From Aspergillus flavus (lineage: Eukaryota > Ascomycota > Eurotiomycetes > Eurotiales > Aspergillaceae): a DNA stretch of 64,000 nt. The position numbers and the translations under genes were made by a program. Under the pieces are notes generated by a model. It did no database searches. It was not told the origin of the DNA and saw only the letters and a program-made list of their open reading frames with translations. Location: positions 1,922,001 to 1,986,000 of the forward strand of contig NC_092410.1 in the NCBI RefSeq assembly GCF_009017415.1. The letters are read 5' to 3'. This document shows positions 43,049-55,418 of this stretch, one piece after another (positions within the stretch are counted from its first letter, which is position 1; every line of letters starts with the position of its first letter).

Positions 43049-44270
43049 ATGGCTTCTCTTTTATCTTTTGCTGGTTGGGCATTTCTACCAAATGTGAGTG
43101 TTATCTTTACCTTTGCTTGTCTCTAGGTTCCCGTCGACCTCCACGCAGCATGTTATGGCCATTACTGACAACGTAGGATATAGTATGCGACTTCCATAGT
43201 TCAGAATATTTACTATGGAATTACCATTCGCGCGGGTGAACCTCGACCCCAACCCCCCTCTCCGCGCTATGCCCGACATCGCCGTCGCATCTTTATTCTG
43301 GTCGTGACAAGCTATCTCCTTTACACGCTCTACGAGACATTTCATCGGGTTCAGGCTGCCGGTGATTTTTACAAAGCACTTGGGGTCTCTCCATTGGCCG
43401 ATGATAGGACTATCAAATCGCGATTCCGGCGCCTTGCTGCGCAGCATCATCCAGACAAGATCAACCAAGGGGATGGCATTCCTTCCGACGACTACTTTGT
43501 ATATTTGAAGCTGGCGCAAGATACCTTACTGGATCCTGCGAGGCGGTTTGCATATGATAGATTTGGACCCGATGTTCTTGGCTGGAGTAATGTCAAGACT
43601 GTGCAAGACTTCCTGTTTACAGGGTTACAGCGGTCGATACCGCAGTATGTGGGAGGATTCGTGACCATTATCATTTTGAACTTCACCTGGTGGTCCAACT
43701 GGGGCCGTTATGTGAGTGATTATCTTTAGATGCTGCTTGTCTCTTCCTAACCGTACACAGTGGCGCTTCTTTACTTTTGCTGCCTTGATCACTCTTGAAT
43801 TAGCTTTGACCACGCAGCCAAGAGCTTTATTCTTCCCTGCATCCTATATCCCTGTAGAGCTACAAAAATTGCTGGGGATTTCTACGAAGACGCCGAGCTT
43901 CTATCTCCTACCATTTCAGATCTTGACCCTTGCGCAACGTGCCTCCGTGATGCTGCATATCTTTATTTCGCAGGTGACACCGCCCGAGGTCAGCAAAGGG
44001 TCATCCTCCGCAGCGGGTGAGCGTATCCACCCGCAGACCATGCAGCGCCTCGCGCAATTAGCTCAGCTCTCTCGGGCTACAGACGGCGAATCGACGCGGC
44101 TGTTGCAGCTAGGATTTGCGCCATTCAAAGGCGATCGAGAGAGCGTTGCCACGCTGCGCAAGGGCATGAAAGAGGGGTTAGTCCTGAGCAGTGTACGGGC
44201 TAGTTCGGGGGTGCAGCAAGCTGTCGGGGAGGTGATTGAACGGAAAAGACAAGAAAAGAAGGCCGATTAG
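43049..44270 (+). CDS. Membrane-anchored DnaJ (Hsp40) protein
   Basis: Three exons, 43049-43093, 43205-43711 and 43761-44270, give 353 aa. A hydrophobic segment at about 44-58 (FILVVTSYLLYTLYETF) precedes a J domain at about 68-125 (DFYKALGVSPLADDRTIKSR, with HPD at 97-99 and RFAYDRFGPDVLGW). Further membrane segments follow (VGGFVTIIILNFTWW; FFTFAALITLELAL), then a cytosolic or lumenal helical tail. This is the layout of a fungal ER- or mitochondria-associated J protein that recruits an Hsp70; the compartment is not clear from the sequence. The first exon codes only 15 residues. Its ATG overlaps, on the other strand, the upstream ATG of RPA43, and the two genes share a 172-bp divergent promoter. 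Confidence 0.8.
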
Positions 44271-45525
44271 CGCTGGAGTTGTGGGTAGGCGGTTTATTGT
44301 ACATGGATTCAAGTAGTTCGGTAGTATTATATCCGATAAGCTCATTATGGGTCACGAACTGTTCTGGAGTTTGATATTCTCACTGTAGATGGGCACCATA
44401 GTAATAGTTGATATTGTACATCGAAAGATTTGAGGTGAGATGGGAGGTGAGGCAATTTTGCCCCAACTTGCAGGTTCACTGGACTCGGATTAATATTGAG
44501 CCCTTTAATTCCTATCTCGTTCAATTACTTGAGCGAATAACTCTCGGCGGTTGGGGATTATCAATGGGAACGGATAACCCGGACATTAAGCCCGTTTCCC
44601 GGCCATTGCGCGGTTTTCTGATTTAGTAATTCAAGTGCCTTGTGTGATTCTGTTCCGTTTGTGGCGAACCGGTCGGGAGGGATTTCTTGGTTCAAGTTCT
44701 TACTACCTTTTTTACTTAGTACTAGTCACGTAGGTACGGGTAGTCGTTTTAGTTTCCTGAATAGGCATCATCATATGTGCCCCCAGTCATTTTGGTCTAT
44801 CATCTGACAACACAAACATAACGGATCTTTCTGTTCGGTCCACTTGGTAGTGTAAATATATCGTCGGTGAACGGATGATATCGCTTCGTCGTCTATATAT
44901 CGGGTGTTATGTCGAGTATAGAAGGTTTGGAGAGGTGTAAAAGGCTATGAATGATCCATCGGTGATGGAAGTTAGGTTAGGTCATACCCCGAACGAAGTC
45001 TCAAATACTTCTTTCAATCCTTTATACAGTAGGTCCTTTCCATCCTTTGGATCGGTAATTACCTGTTAGAAATGAATACCCGTACTCCGTACCTGCGAAA
45101 TAAACCCGGACGGAAGCGGTGGAAGTTCGTGCCAAAAAGTCTACCTCACTACTAATAAGCGGGACTGGCGATCCATAACTCGATCGATGGGAAGGGAAAA
45201 AAAGCTGTGAATTGTAAGATAGATACGAGTCCTATTATGAATATACGGTTCGTTCGTTTTCGTTTTCTTTTTTCTCTTTTCTTTTTCGTTTTTTCTTCCT
45301 CGGTAGGATGGATATGTAAGTATATTACTTTCAATACTTTCGCACTTCTTTCTCACAGATTGTAGGATGAATGGAATGACTTAATTTAACTCGGCTGAGC
45401 ATGGGGAGGAGTCCACTTTCTCTGTCTAGGAAATGAGACTATTGTTCATGGATATTAAGAGGAAGGCAAAGCGCTTATTAAATCCAGTCAGTTAGCAGAA
45501 TTAGAAATCCATCAACAAGGGTACG

Positions 45526-45563
<38 letters not shown>

Positions 45564-46325
45564 ATGAAATATTAATAGATACGTATACTAAGAATATGTA
45601 CAGTGTAGGTATAGTGAGTAGATGAGGTAGTATAGAATGAATTAAATTTGAACGTCCCATACAGTCAGAAACACCCGAACGATGACGTTTCCTCAATCCC
45701 GAGCCACGGAAGCCACGCGTAAGAAACGGTACGAGACGCGAGGGCGGTAAATTTTCTTAGGGTGATCGGTCCGCAGAAGGTTCAGCTTCTCGTCTCCTGG
45801 ACAGTCACTGGACTGACCGCACAGAACAGAGAGAGCGTGTGAAAGTCTGGCTGTTCCCTACTTAGTAGACGAGATGAACACACACCAACAATGAAACCAC
45901 CACACGGCGCATCCCCATCCCTTTCTTCCATCCCCCGTCCTTTTTCTTTCCCTCCGCCCCTCTCCCTCTCTTCCTCCTCTCCTATCCTCTACCATCCCGC
46001 TTCATCATCGTCACTATCTAACCGGACTATGTCACTCGTGCCTCGCTTCTCTTGTCTCCATCAGCCTTGTCAAACTTTTGCCTCACCCTGACCAAGTCGC
46101 GCCGCCGCGTTTGACGTCTGGAACCACTTCTCCAGCCAACCAACTTGTCCGTCACCCACGTCACAATCGCCATTTAAATAATATCCAACTTTCTGCCTTC
46201 CACCAACACTGCCACTCCGCGTCTCAACGGCTTTTACTTCCCCTTCACACCCGTCGGGTCTAATTGTCATTTCTTCTACCCTACCCTTACAAAATCGCTA
46301 TCGGCAGATTACCCATTGAGCTGAA
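44271..46325. other. 2-kb intergenic region upstream of Ies4
   Basis: No gene is supported. It contains an uninterrupted A run of 32 bases at 45530-45561, pyrimidine-rich stretches (45250-45300, 45930-46030) and a short frame at 45891-46091 that is low in complexity and probably 5' leader. The last 400 bp are C/T-rich, as in many Aspergillus core promoters. Confidence 0.5.
45530..45561 (+). repeat. Poly(A) tract of 32 bases
   Basis: A perfect A homopolymer, by far the longest in the window. No target-site duplication or retrogene body was recognised next to it. Confidence 0.9.
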
Positions 46326-47193
46326 ATGCCCGCTGCTACTGCCACCAACGGTCGCTCCAGTCGGTCTGGGCCCTCTTCGAAAGGGGTCGTCGTCCTCAAG
46401 CTCTCACCGGACTTGTTAAGTCGCTTTGCCAGTCCTCCTCCCCCAGAGGTAAAGGACAGGAAGAAGAGTATCATCAAGGACGACGAGTCTAGAGCCGACT
46501 CCCCCGTCAAGGAAAAAGAACCTTCCTCCCCGGCGTCATCTTCCGTGGAAGCACCTATCCCTCCGTCCGACAATGCATCTGATGCTGCATCTACACCTGC
46601 CGCGGGAACTTCGGCTGCTGACACCCCCCGTCGCAAAGGTGTACCTGGTCCCAAGCCTGGAGCCAAACGAGGTGTGAACCAGATAAGCGAGACAACCCCT
46701 AAACCGAGAGGAAAGCCTGGTCCGAAGAAGAAACCTAGACTGTAGGTGTTTGTTATCTCCCTAGCTGGCACTGCAAACAACACATGCTAACTTGGGGACG
46801 AATAGTGATGACGGTGGCTCCGAACCCGTCAAGATTGCACCATCCCATAGGTTGGGGCCCAAAGCCAACACCGGTGCCATTAATGCCGGTCTTCGCGCCC
46901 TTGATCGTTCGGGGGCTCCATGCCGCAAATGGGAACGCAAGTCTTTACAACTGAAGAGCTTCACTGGAATACAGTGGCAGCTACCGACTTGGCGAACTCC
47001 CCGACCTCAGAAAACAGACGACAATGGCGAAAGCAAGGAGTCTGTCCTGGAGACCGGTGATAGCGATAGCAAGGCGAATCAAAGCGCTAGCGGGGTTCCT
47101 AGCGAGAAGAGCAATTCTGGTGATGGAGACCTAACCCCGGTCCCTCCGAATATCGCAGAGGCATCTTCGCCTGCCATTGCTATGGCCGCATAG
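46326..47193 (+). CDS. ies4: INO80 chromatin-remodelling complex subunit Ies4
   Basis: Two exons, 46326-46741 and 46806-47193 (intron gtaggt..atag, phase 2), give 267 aa. Residues 20-35 (VVVLKLSPDLLSRF) are the short conserved N-terminal helix of the family. The centre has GKPGPKKKPRLDDG across the splice, then HRLGPKANTGAINAGLRALD and CRKWERKSLQLKSFTGIQWQ, the recognisable Ies4 core. Flanks are Ser/Pro/Lys-rich and disordered. Ies4 is a small INO80 subunit bound to the Arp8/actin module and, in yeast, a Mec1/Tel1 checkpoint target; several SP and SQ-like sites are visible but regulation is inference. Its length is larger than yeast Ies4 (116 aa) and similar to other aspergilli as far as I recall. 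Confidence 0.85.
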
Positions 47194-48829
47194 GCTCAAA
47201 CCCATAATTTGATTCAGCCGTCATCCTTCGTGTACATTATTTTCACTCTACATTTTTTATTTCCCATGGTTTCTGGAGCGTTGTTTACATGGTCAACCTT
47301 TGTATGGTCTGGATTGGCGTTTGGGAAGTTCTATCGTTCGCTCCCATACTGGGCTACCTCATTTGTTCGCTGTCATTTCTGGCCACTGGCAGAGAATTTT
47401 CACCCACTCCTGGCTTTGTCCGCCTGAGTTTATCCGCTCAATCGCCTTTTGATTTGTCTTTGTCCTTCTCTAGTTCTTTCTTTGTACTATTATGTTTGTT
47501 GGATCTGGGATTTTACGCAAGATCTGAGTTAACCCCTCTACCAAGGTCATGTGGGGGATGTTTATTGTATGCAGGAAAACGTTGGGAATAGATTTACAGA
47601 TGCAGCCGGGGTTTCTTACTCGAAGTATCAGTAGGATAGGCAATGGTTTTACAATTCAAAGTGATTCGCTAGAATGAACTAGTTTTAGTATTGACGTTTT
47701 TCGATCGACCGATTCTGGAGTTCATTTGTTTTCTCATGAATGTAAGAGATGATAGTCGTTTTTCAATCCATTGTTTGATGTAACATCTCATCTGGAACTA
47801 ACCCGAAACCCTAGCCGTCTTGGTGGCCGGTAATTGTAGGAGTGATTGCTGACCAGAGAGGGACAGATCAGCTGCTAGCATAAGCCGGATGCTGGATGCA
47901 TCTCAGGAGGGGGTCTCAGCAAATCATGCTGGATTTGCTGGATTATGTGAACACTGTCGGAGGAGTTCTGTTGCATGGATATATAGTAGTATATGCTAAT
48001 GCGCTTCATGAGTACTCTAATCCCAGACCCAATTTAGTAGAACCATAGCTGGTTAAATGGAAGGTAGTACTAGAGGGTTCCCCTCATCTCTCCCTTGTCA
48101 GAAGAGCAGTAATAGTGGTAATAAAGTACATACATCACGGAGGTCGATGTACCTATGAATACTCTTTTCTTTACTCTTCTCCAGAAGCTCTGGGCGCCCC
48201 GTGCTTTTTCCCTTCCCTGCCCCCCGCAGCCACATTCCTGTCATGCCATCATGTTCCTTTTCCTCTTAGTAAATGAATAGACTGAAACTCGTGGCCCCGT
48301 GACTCTTTCCCTTGTAGTACGGAATCAGACAACTTCCTGAGGCATTATTGTCTCTCCTCCCCTTTCCCGTCACACAAGACGCTTCCTGAATTCCCATTCT
48401 CTGGTCTTTTCCCAACTTCGTTGTAACTGCGATCTCAGTCTTTCCTGGACTGTGTGGTCTCATTACTTTCCCAAATATTTCGACACCGCCAAGAAATCGT
48501 CCTGAAATACTTGTTTATAGAGTCAACAGCGAATATTAGGCTTCTGGTTGTTGTGCTCCACTGCCGTTTACGGAAAACCAAGTGACCCGTGGCCGAGAGA
48601 CCATAACCCAAAAGAACACAGACAAAAGAGCAAAAGAAGACGCAAGAAACAAAAGAAGCAAGTTATCAATAAACATTGACAAATGCTACGCATTTCACTA
48701 TCGTCATAGTCATTCGAGCTTCGAGAGCCGCTCGCGTGAGGGTGTTGTGTATGTTCGTCGACCCTCCCCGCTCACTACTAAGTACCCGCCCGCCGTTGGT
48801 TTTGGCTCCATCCAACGAACGACTCCAAT
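47194..48829. other. Intergenic Ies4-Gid1
   Basis: 1.6 kb without a supported gene. The first 400 bp are a hydrophobic-looking read-through of the Ies4 3' UTR (47209-47591). The rest is the Gid1 promoter/leader, A-rich near 48570-48690. Confidence 0.5.
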
Positions 48830-51208
48830 ATGACCGATGCACCATTTCCCCCGTCCGGTGGAGCTCGAGGAGCTCCTGTAACCACCACATATTCCGGCCC
48901 AAGCATCTCTACCATCCCCCGTCGTTCATCCTACGCTTCCGTCCTGTCTGGAACTGCGCTCTCGCCACCAAGCAACAGTGGTCCGTTCTCCCAACTGCTT
49001 ACTTCGAACTCCACTTCTTACCCCCCACCATTTCATCCCGACGGCCGCCATCTGAGGCCATCCGCAGACGTGGATGCAGACATGCAGATGAACTCCTCAT
49101 GGAGGATGTCGTCCGGCGATACACTTCCTCCTTATTCCCGGAAATACGCCAGCTTCACTCGTTCTGACCCCTTCCCCCCAAATCCCGGCAGCTTCTCCGA
49201 CGCTGCATCGTCTTCATTTACACCATCATACCTGCGCAACTCCAGGTACATCTCCCGCCTCGATGCAGCCCGTCGAGCCAAACTGGCGTCCCAACGGGAT
49301 ACAGTTTATTCTTCATCAACGTCGAATCCCATTTCTACCTCCTCCAGTCAGGCGAGCTTGCCGCGTATAGCACCATCCCATCGTGGGATGACCTATGATA
49401 TCATCGAGAGGGAACCTCCTGGCGATGACGAACACGTTATGCCACTTCCTTCACGGTGGAACGACGGAGACAAATATTCTGGCCTGGAGCTCACAAGTGG
49501 GGGATTGGAAGTCCGGTATACCGGCCCAGTCAATAAACACGACCATGAAGCTGCTGCTGTGCGTGCGGATAACCCGATGCCGCCGCAGTGCGGGATCTAC
49601 TATTTTGAAATTACGATTCTATCCAAACCTAAGGAAGGGTATGTTCAAATCATTTTAGAAGGAGATGATTGCCTTCCTTTTTTCCTTCCATTTCTCTGTC
49701 CGTATTTTCTTTCTCTTTTGGGAGATATACTCACTGTGACAGAATGATCGGGATCGGGTTCTCCAGTAATAAAGCGTCGGTTGAGCGTCTCCCGGGATGG
49801 GAGCAAGAATCCTGGGCGTACCATGGTGATGATGGCAAGTCATTTTTCGGTGAAAGCCAAGGGCAAGGACGACAATACGGCCCTACCTTTGGTGTAAACG
49901 ATACCGTGGGCTGCGGTGTCAACTTTTCGACGGGATGTGCATTTTTCACTAAAAATGGCGTATTTCTGGGTAATGACATCTCGGCAGGCGAAAACCTCAA
50001 TAAGGAAAGCTAACGACAGCTAGGAAATGCCTTTCGGGAGTTGCGAAACCTGAAGGTCTACCCCTCAGTGGGGATGAAAAAACAGCCTCCTGTGCATTTG
50101 GCGGCGAACTTTGGCCAACATCCGTTCATGTTTGACATTGATGGCATGGTTAAGGTGCGTAGCGTGCATCTTGTTGGCGGTATGAATATAACTGATCAAA
50201 TACAGAAAGAGAAATTTGCCATTCACTCAGAGATTCGTGCCACCAGCACCGCTAACCTACAGCCACCCTTAGATGAGTCTGCCTTGCTCCAAGAACTGGT
50301 TGCACAGTTCCTGGCTCATGACGGATATGTCGAAACGGCTCGGGCTTTTGCAGAAGAGGTCGCTGCAGAGTCGGCGGCGCTGCAAAATGGGCGTGCGGAG
50401 CCACTGAAGAAGTATGAAGTAGAGGAAGATGTTGAAGCGATCAACCGGCAAAGTGCGGCGCCCCCGACTAAATTCAGATAACTTGCACTAACTCTACGCA
50501 GAAATCCGAGCAGCGATACTAGATGGCGATATCGACAAGGCACTGAAGTATACTAATGCCTATTACGCCAATGTATTGCAGAACTTCCCTCATATTCACT
50601 TCAAGTTACGATGTCGGAAATTTTTGGAAATGATGCGTCGATGCAACGAGCCCTCCTGGGCTGCATCGAGGAGAGACAAGCCATCTAATGGTCTTTCTGA
50701 CGGCAGTGCCGTTTTTGACGAGGAGATGGAGCTTGACGAACATATGCACCACGGTGGCGGCTGGAACGCTGATGGAATGGATACAGAAGAGCCTGAGAAC
50801 GCTGCGAAGTTCAACGAGCTCCTCACCGAGGCCGTCCAGTATGGACAACAATTACGTCTAGATTATCCGAATGACGAGCGTGGAGGGAACAAGAAGATGC
50901 TGGATGACATTTTCTCGCTGGTGGCGTATCCTGATCCGATGCAGTCAGTCCACGGGCATTATCTGGACCCTGCAGGCCGCATTGCTGTTGCAGAGGAATT
51001 GAATTCGGCAATTTTAGGTACTTTCCTCCGATCATTTGTTGTTCGTGCGAAGTGGATCCCGACTAACCTACGTGTAGTTTCACTTGGCAAATCATCATCG
51101 GCTGCTCTGGAGCGGCTATACCAACAGACAGAAGTGCTGGTCAATGAAATCAGTGAAGAAGGAGGCGCTGGGGCGTTTATTAATGTGCGAAATGATTTTC
51201 TACTTTGA
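48830..51208 (+). CDS. Gid1/Vid30-like SPRY-LisH-CTLH-CRA protein (RanBPM homologue)
   Basis: Six exons: 48830-49638, 49743-49969, 50024-50154, 50206-50452, 50502-51017 and 51078-51208; 686 aa. The first 190 residues are Ser/Pro-rich and disordered. A SPRY domain follows at about 215-395 (YYFEITILSKPKEGMIGIGF across intron 1; GVNDTVGCGVNFSTGCAFFT). Then come LisH at about 413-440 (LLQELVAQFLAHDGYVETAR), CTLH from about 470 (IRAAILDGDIDKALKYTNAY) and CRA to the end (GGNKKMLDDIFSLVAYPDP). This is the full architecture of Gid1/Vid30, the substrate-receptor-binding scaffold of the GID/CTLH E3 ligase that degrades gluconeogenic enzymes. The last intron (51018-51077, 60 nt, branch ctaac) is a multiple of three without a stop, so retention would add 20 residues. 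Confidence 0.85.
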
Positions 51209-52338
51209 ATCCTTCAACAGCATGTTTGGGACTGATTACTTGATTATTCTGTGAACGTGGCACATGAAGACTGGTAGCCTTTTCTTTGTCTATTTTCTTT
51301 AAACACTTTTTCCTTTTCCCGGAATGTCTATTGGTGGCCCTGCGCAACTCCTCTGTCTTTCCTTTCTTATTTCCCGGTCAGGCTGACCTGATCATCGTCC
51401 TGAGATACTTTTGAGTTTGCTGTGTTCATATACACAGACCTAGATAAGTATGTCGCTACAAGTACATACAGTAGTGAGCCATGACTGGTAATAATTTTTC
51501 AATCCAATTCCAAATTCAGCCGATAGAGTTTTTCTTTAGATTTTTTTTTTAAAAAGGCAATGTGCGTGGAGGCGCATACGGGTGATGATCCGGAAGAATT
51601 ACCATGAGTGGTGAATTGTGATATCTCGTGTTCCGATTTCTACCAGAGTCACTCCACCCGTGGCTGCACATCAGTGACGATCTGGGAAGGCTTGCTACTA
51701 AGTTGGTCTAGTCGGGTCCATCGCCTGCCACTAACCTGGCCTGTGAGCATGCTTATGTAGGTCGGAATCATGTTGCGTGGTTTCATGACAACTGTGAGGC
51801 GATGAGTGGTTTCTCTCTCTTTTCCTTACATCCATGTGTCTCATTAAGTGAGACGAACTACTACAAGTGGTACCGTTGCTATTTTCGTTCCTCCGGTATA
51901 GTACCTGCAAGTAATGGTAATGTAAATAAGGCGAGTGATACCCACTATCTTCTGCGTAACTCTTGAAATATTGCGGGTAAAAAACCGTGTGTGACTGTAA
52001 CTCTTTTTATAGCCAATCAGCGATCTGATGGAAGCCTTATCGACAGTCTTCTCCGCCTTTTTTCTCCCTGCCAAACAAACTACTTCACTCGTCCCAAGTT
52101 ACCTTTCCATTCGTAGTTTACGACTGTCAACTAACAATAGCCATTGGAGGTTTTCCTTTACATGGCTTTTCAACTGAGTTTTATGGTGGGGATGTACTGA
52201 TCTCATTTGCACCCCTCATTGACCCCTCAGATCCACTGGGAGTCGACAGCTCAGCTCGATGATTTGGCGCCTCCGCTTAGCTAGCCACTCCAAGGGGTGC
52301 CAACTCACACTCAGTCGTCTCGCATTCTAATCCCAGCC
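51209..52338. other. Intergenic Gid1-coiled-coil gene
   Basis: No gene supported. Contains T-rich and A-rich tracts near 51530-51560 and a C/T-rich leader before 52339. Confidence 0.5.
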
Positions 52339-55048
52339 ATGGCATCCCGTCCGCATAGCCCGGTTCCTGCTAGTCAGGTTCCATGCATTCCTACCCACTC
52401 CTCGTCCACTCCGACGGCTCTACGCTGCTGCTGTGGCCGTAATGACTGTGCATTCCTGCAGCACAATAATGTGGCCCTGGAGGGGTTGGAAAAGGATCTC
52501 GCTACGGCTGCTCGATTGGGTCAGGTACGTTCCTTTGTCGGCGTTTTGGGTCGAAATCAGGCCTCTGCGTCATCATTCCGTTATCTTCGATGCATCTATA
52601 TTTATGCCCGGGCTCCCGTTCCTTTGCTTTCTTGTTTTCTTGGCTAGATGTCTGTCTGCATACTTTGTACTTGTACATACTTGGGGTTCCTTGAGAGTAC
52701 ATAGATCGTCGTACTCTCAGCTCCCCACAGTTTGTTTTTACTTCCCCCCTGTCACATTGTTTGTCCTCCATTGGAATTTAGACCCTCCTTTCGTCAACTT
52801 TGCGAAATAACGCCGGGCTGGAATTATTGAGAAAAAGCAAAAAAGGGAGAGAGAGGACCTGTCAACCTCGTGTCACCCATGGCGACTCTAACGACCGCTA
52901 GGTCTCCCATCCTCTCCCATTGTGTTGTTGTCCGTCATGGCTGCCTTTCAAGATAACGCTGCTACGGCGTTCACTTCAACGAACTCGTCGTCACTAACTT
53001 TTGCATTACAGGCTTTGCTCCATCGCCATGAATCATACATGGCCGAGGCTGAAGAAGACCGTCATCGGTTCCTCGCCAGTATTGAGAACCTGGAACGCGA
53101 GAAGCGTGAGGTGCAGGTCGAAAATGCCCGCATAATCGAAGAGAATCGCGGGTTATTGGAGCAGCTGGAAGCTCTGAACAAAGCCGTTGCTGATGCAGAT
53201 TCTCATGCTAAGTCCCTTGAAGTTAGACTAGAGAATTCTGAAGCTGAGCTTCGCAAAGTCACGGTGTCGGCTGCCCGTGCAGCTGACCTTGACGCCCAAT
53301 TGGTTCAGATGGAGAATGAACAAACCAGGCTCCAAGAGAGCCTGGAGTCAGCTGAAGAAGAATCAAGGTCGGCGGTCCAGCGATGGAAGAAGGCGGAAAG
53401 TACTTTAAGAGATCTTAATGATCAAATCGACCGCATTGAGAAGGAGGCACGGGAGGAACGCGAACGCCATGCCGAAGCAGTCCAGCGTATGGAGCGAAAA
53501 CGGACCGTTGAACGGGAGCTAGATGGCGCTGCTAGACGTCTAAAAGGAGCCGCGGCAACTCATGAGTTGGGCAGGAACCACGGCGGAACCGTGGTGTCCC
53601 GTTTCGTCAGGGACATATTACAGGATAATGCCAATTTGCAGTTGGGAATCGTTGAATTACGGGAGTTGCTAGAGAGTTCGAATCAAGAGGTGCAGTGTCT
53701 GCGGGATCAGATCATTTCGCACCAGTTGGTCCCCATGACAGAAGGCGATGGGCAAGTGCCACAACTTGCACCGACATTGAGTCAGGAACTTGAGTCCAAG
53801 GAGCCGCGTCGGGCACCACAAGAGTTCCACATTCACCACCATTATCATACGCCGTCTATTAAAAAGGAGAGGCCCGCGCTTTTCCGACGTTCCAAGAACA
53901 GACATACCTGGGGCCATCCAAATACTGTACACTCTCCTTCTGGTACCAAAATAGCTCGCAAACCTACGCACCGGTCGCAGTCTTCTCATTCTTCTGCATC
54001 CACAATGATGTCCCAGCCCCCCGTACAGATTCCCTCGGCTTCTCAACGCTGGTCTTCGCAGTCTCCTGGAGCTGAGTCCATGGCGAGCTCACCGCAGTCC
54101 GGATATCGATCATCATCTATATTTGATAGAGTAGAGCGTGGGTTTGATTCCTCGCGAGCTACTAGCCCCGACAGCACAGCCTTTTCGCCATTAAGGGTTA
54201 GTCGACGAAGAAGCAGCTTCTATGATGCTAGTTTTCGATCTCCTGAAACGGATGTTTCGGTCGATCCTTTGGATGATGGCGTTTTCAACAAGGGTCTTGG
54301 GGATGCGTACCAGCCTGTCATACCGGAGGAACGGGAGGACTCCGTGCATTACGCCACATCTGAGAGAGCCTTTTCTCCTGCGCCTGATGATGTATTTGCT
54401 TCTCCTTATCGCCCGCGGCGTAGACAATCGCATGAGAGCTTGTTCTCTGTTGCAGGCATGGACATCCATACTCCCAGTCGACGTCCATCGCGGATGGAGG
54501 ATGTCTCGAGGCCCTTCTCTGCTCGCGTCCCGCGCCGTATCTTTTCTAGTAACGATCGGTTCTCCAACCCAGTTCTCTCAACGAGCACAGTCACCGCCAA
54601 TAGAGAGCCTTCGAAAATTGACCAGTCTTCACAAACGCTACTCGCTTCAATGGCTGCTAGTAGGCAATCCGAGACAGAGTCAGCAACAAGTGGTCATTCG
54701 GACCCTACTGGGACACCTACTCGAAAAATTTCCCTCACCCGCCGCGTAGGCGGGTGGATGCGAGAACATTTGGGAAATGCACCCACAGCGGCTATTGGCG
54801 ATGCAAACCCTCATCAGGAGCAACCAATACCGTCGGCGTCGCAGGCATCGTCAGATACGACACCCCCGTCCACTGCGAGTAGAAAGCCAAATCCCAAGGC
54901 TGATACAGTTCCGGGCCTGCGATATCGGTACCCTGGCGTGAACCAGAAAGGCCCAATCATGGGTTTTAGGCCAAACTCCCGAGCCCCTTTTGCTATTCAC
55001 GCGGAGGCGATCGATGAGAGCCTGTTGAGGGAGACTTTGGCGGAGTGA
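52339..55048 (+). CDS. Conserved coiled-coil protein of filamentous ascomycetes
   Basis: Exon 1, 52339-52524, codes 62 residues with CCCGRNDCAFLQHNNVALEG, and is joined across a 487-nt intron (gtacgt..ctaac..ttacag) to exon 2, 53012-55048; 740 aa. The join gives LATAARLGQ-ALLHRHESYM and a continuous coiled coil to about residue 240 (ESYMAEAEEDRHRFLASIEN, EREARE-type heptads), then a conserved block VVSRFVRDILQDNANLQLGI and a histidine-rich spot HIHHHYH. The last 400 residues are Ser/Arg-rich and disordered with a short conserved end (FRPNSRAPFAIHAEAIDESL). I know similar proteins in other aspergilli only as hypothetical. The layout suggests a cytoskeletal or septum/polarity scaffold, which is a guess. 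A second ATG at 52937, inside the intron, opens in frame into exon 2 and could give an alternative N-terminus. Confidence 0.75.
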
Positions 55049-55418
55049 GGCACGAATGGTATCGACAGTTGCGTCCTGGCCGACTGTACACAGTCCCATT
55101 TTTTATTATACTATCTGCTTTCATGCTACGGCGGGGGTAAGCTGCATGTTTGTGTATGGGCACCCCCTAGTCGATTAGCGAGTATATACTTGGCGTCTCT
55201 CTTTGCTTATATGATACCCCAGCCGTCATTCGTTATCATTACAGGCTGTTACCCTTCCATATTGTGCCTTGTGTATGAAGGTTCAATACAGTATATAACA
55301 GAATCTCCATAAAATCCTAAGGATGCTTCTTAGTCATTGACCCATTGATAGACTAAGTTACTCGCAAGCGTAGCCAAGTTCTTTCTCGCGAACTCAAAAT
55401 CTTTTGCGAAGAGACTAG
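55049..55418. other. Convergent intergenic
   Basis: Tail-to-tail spacer between the coiled-coil gene and the methyltransferase; nothing else seen. Confidence 0.5.
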
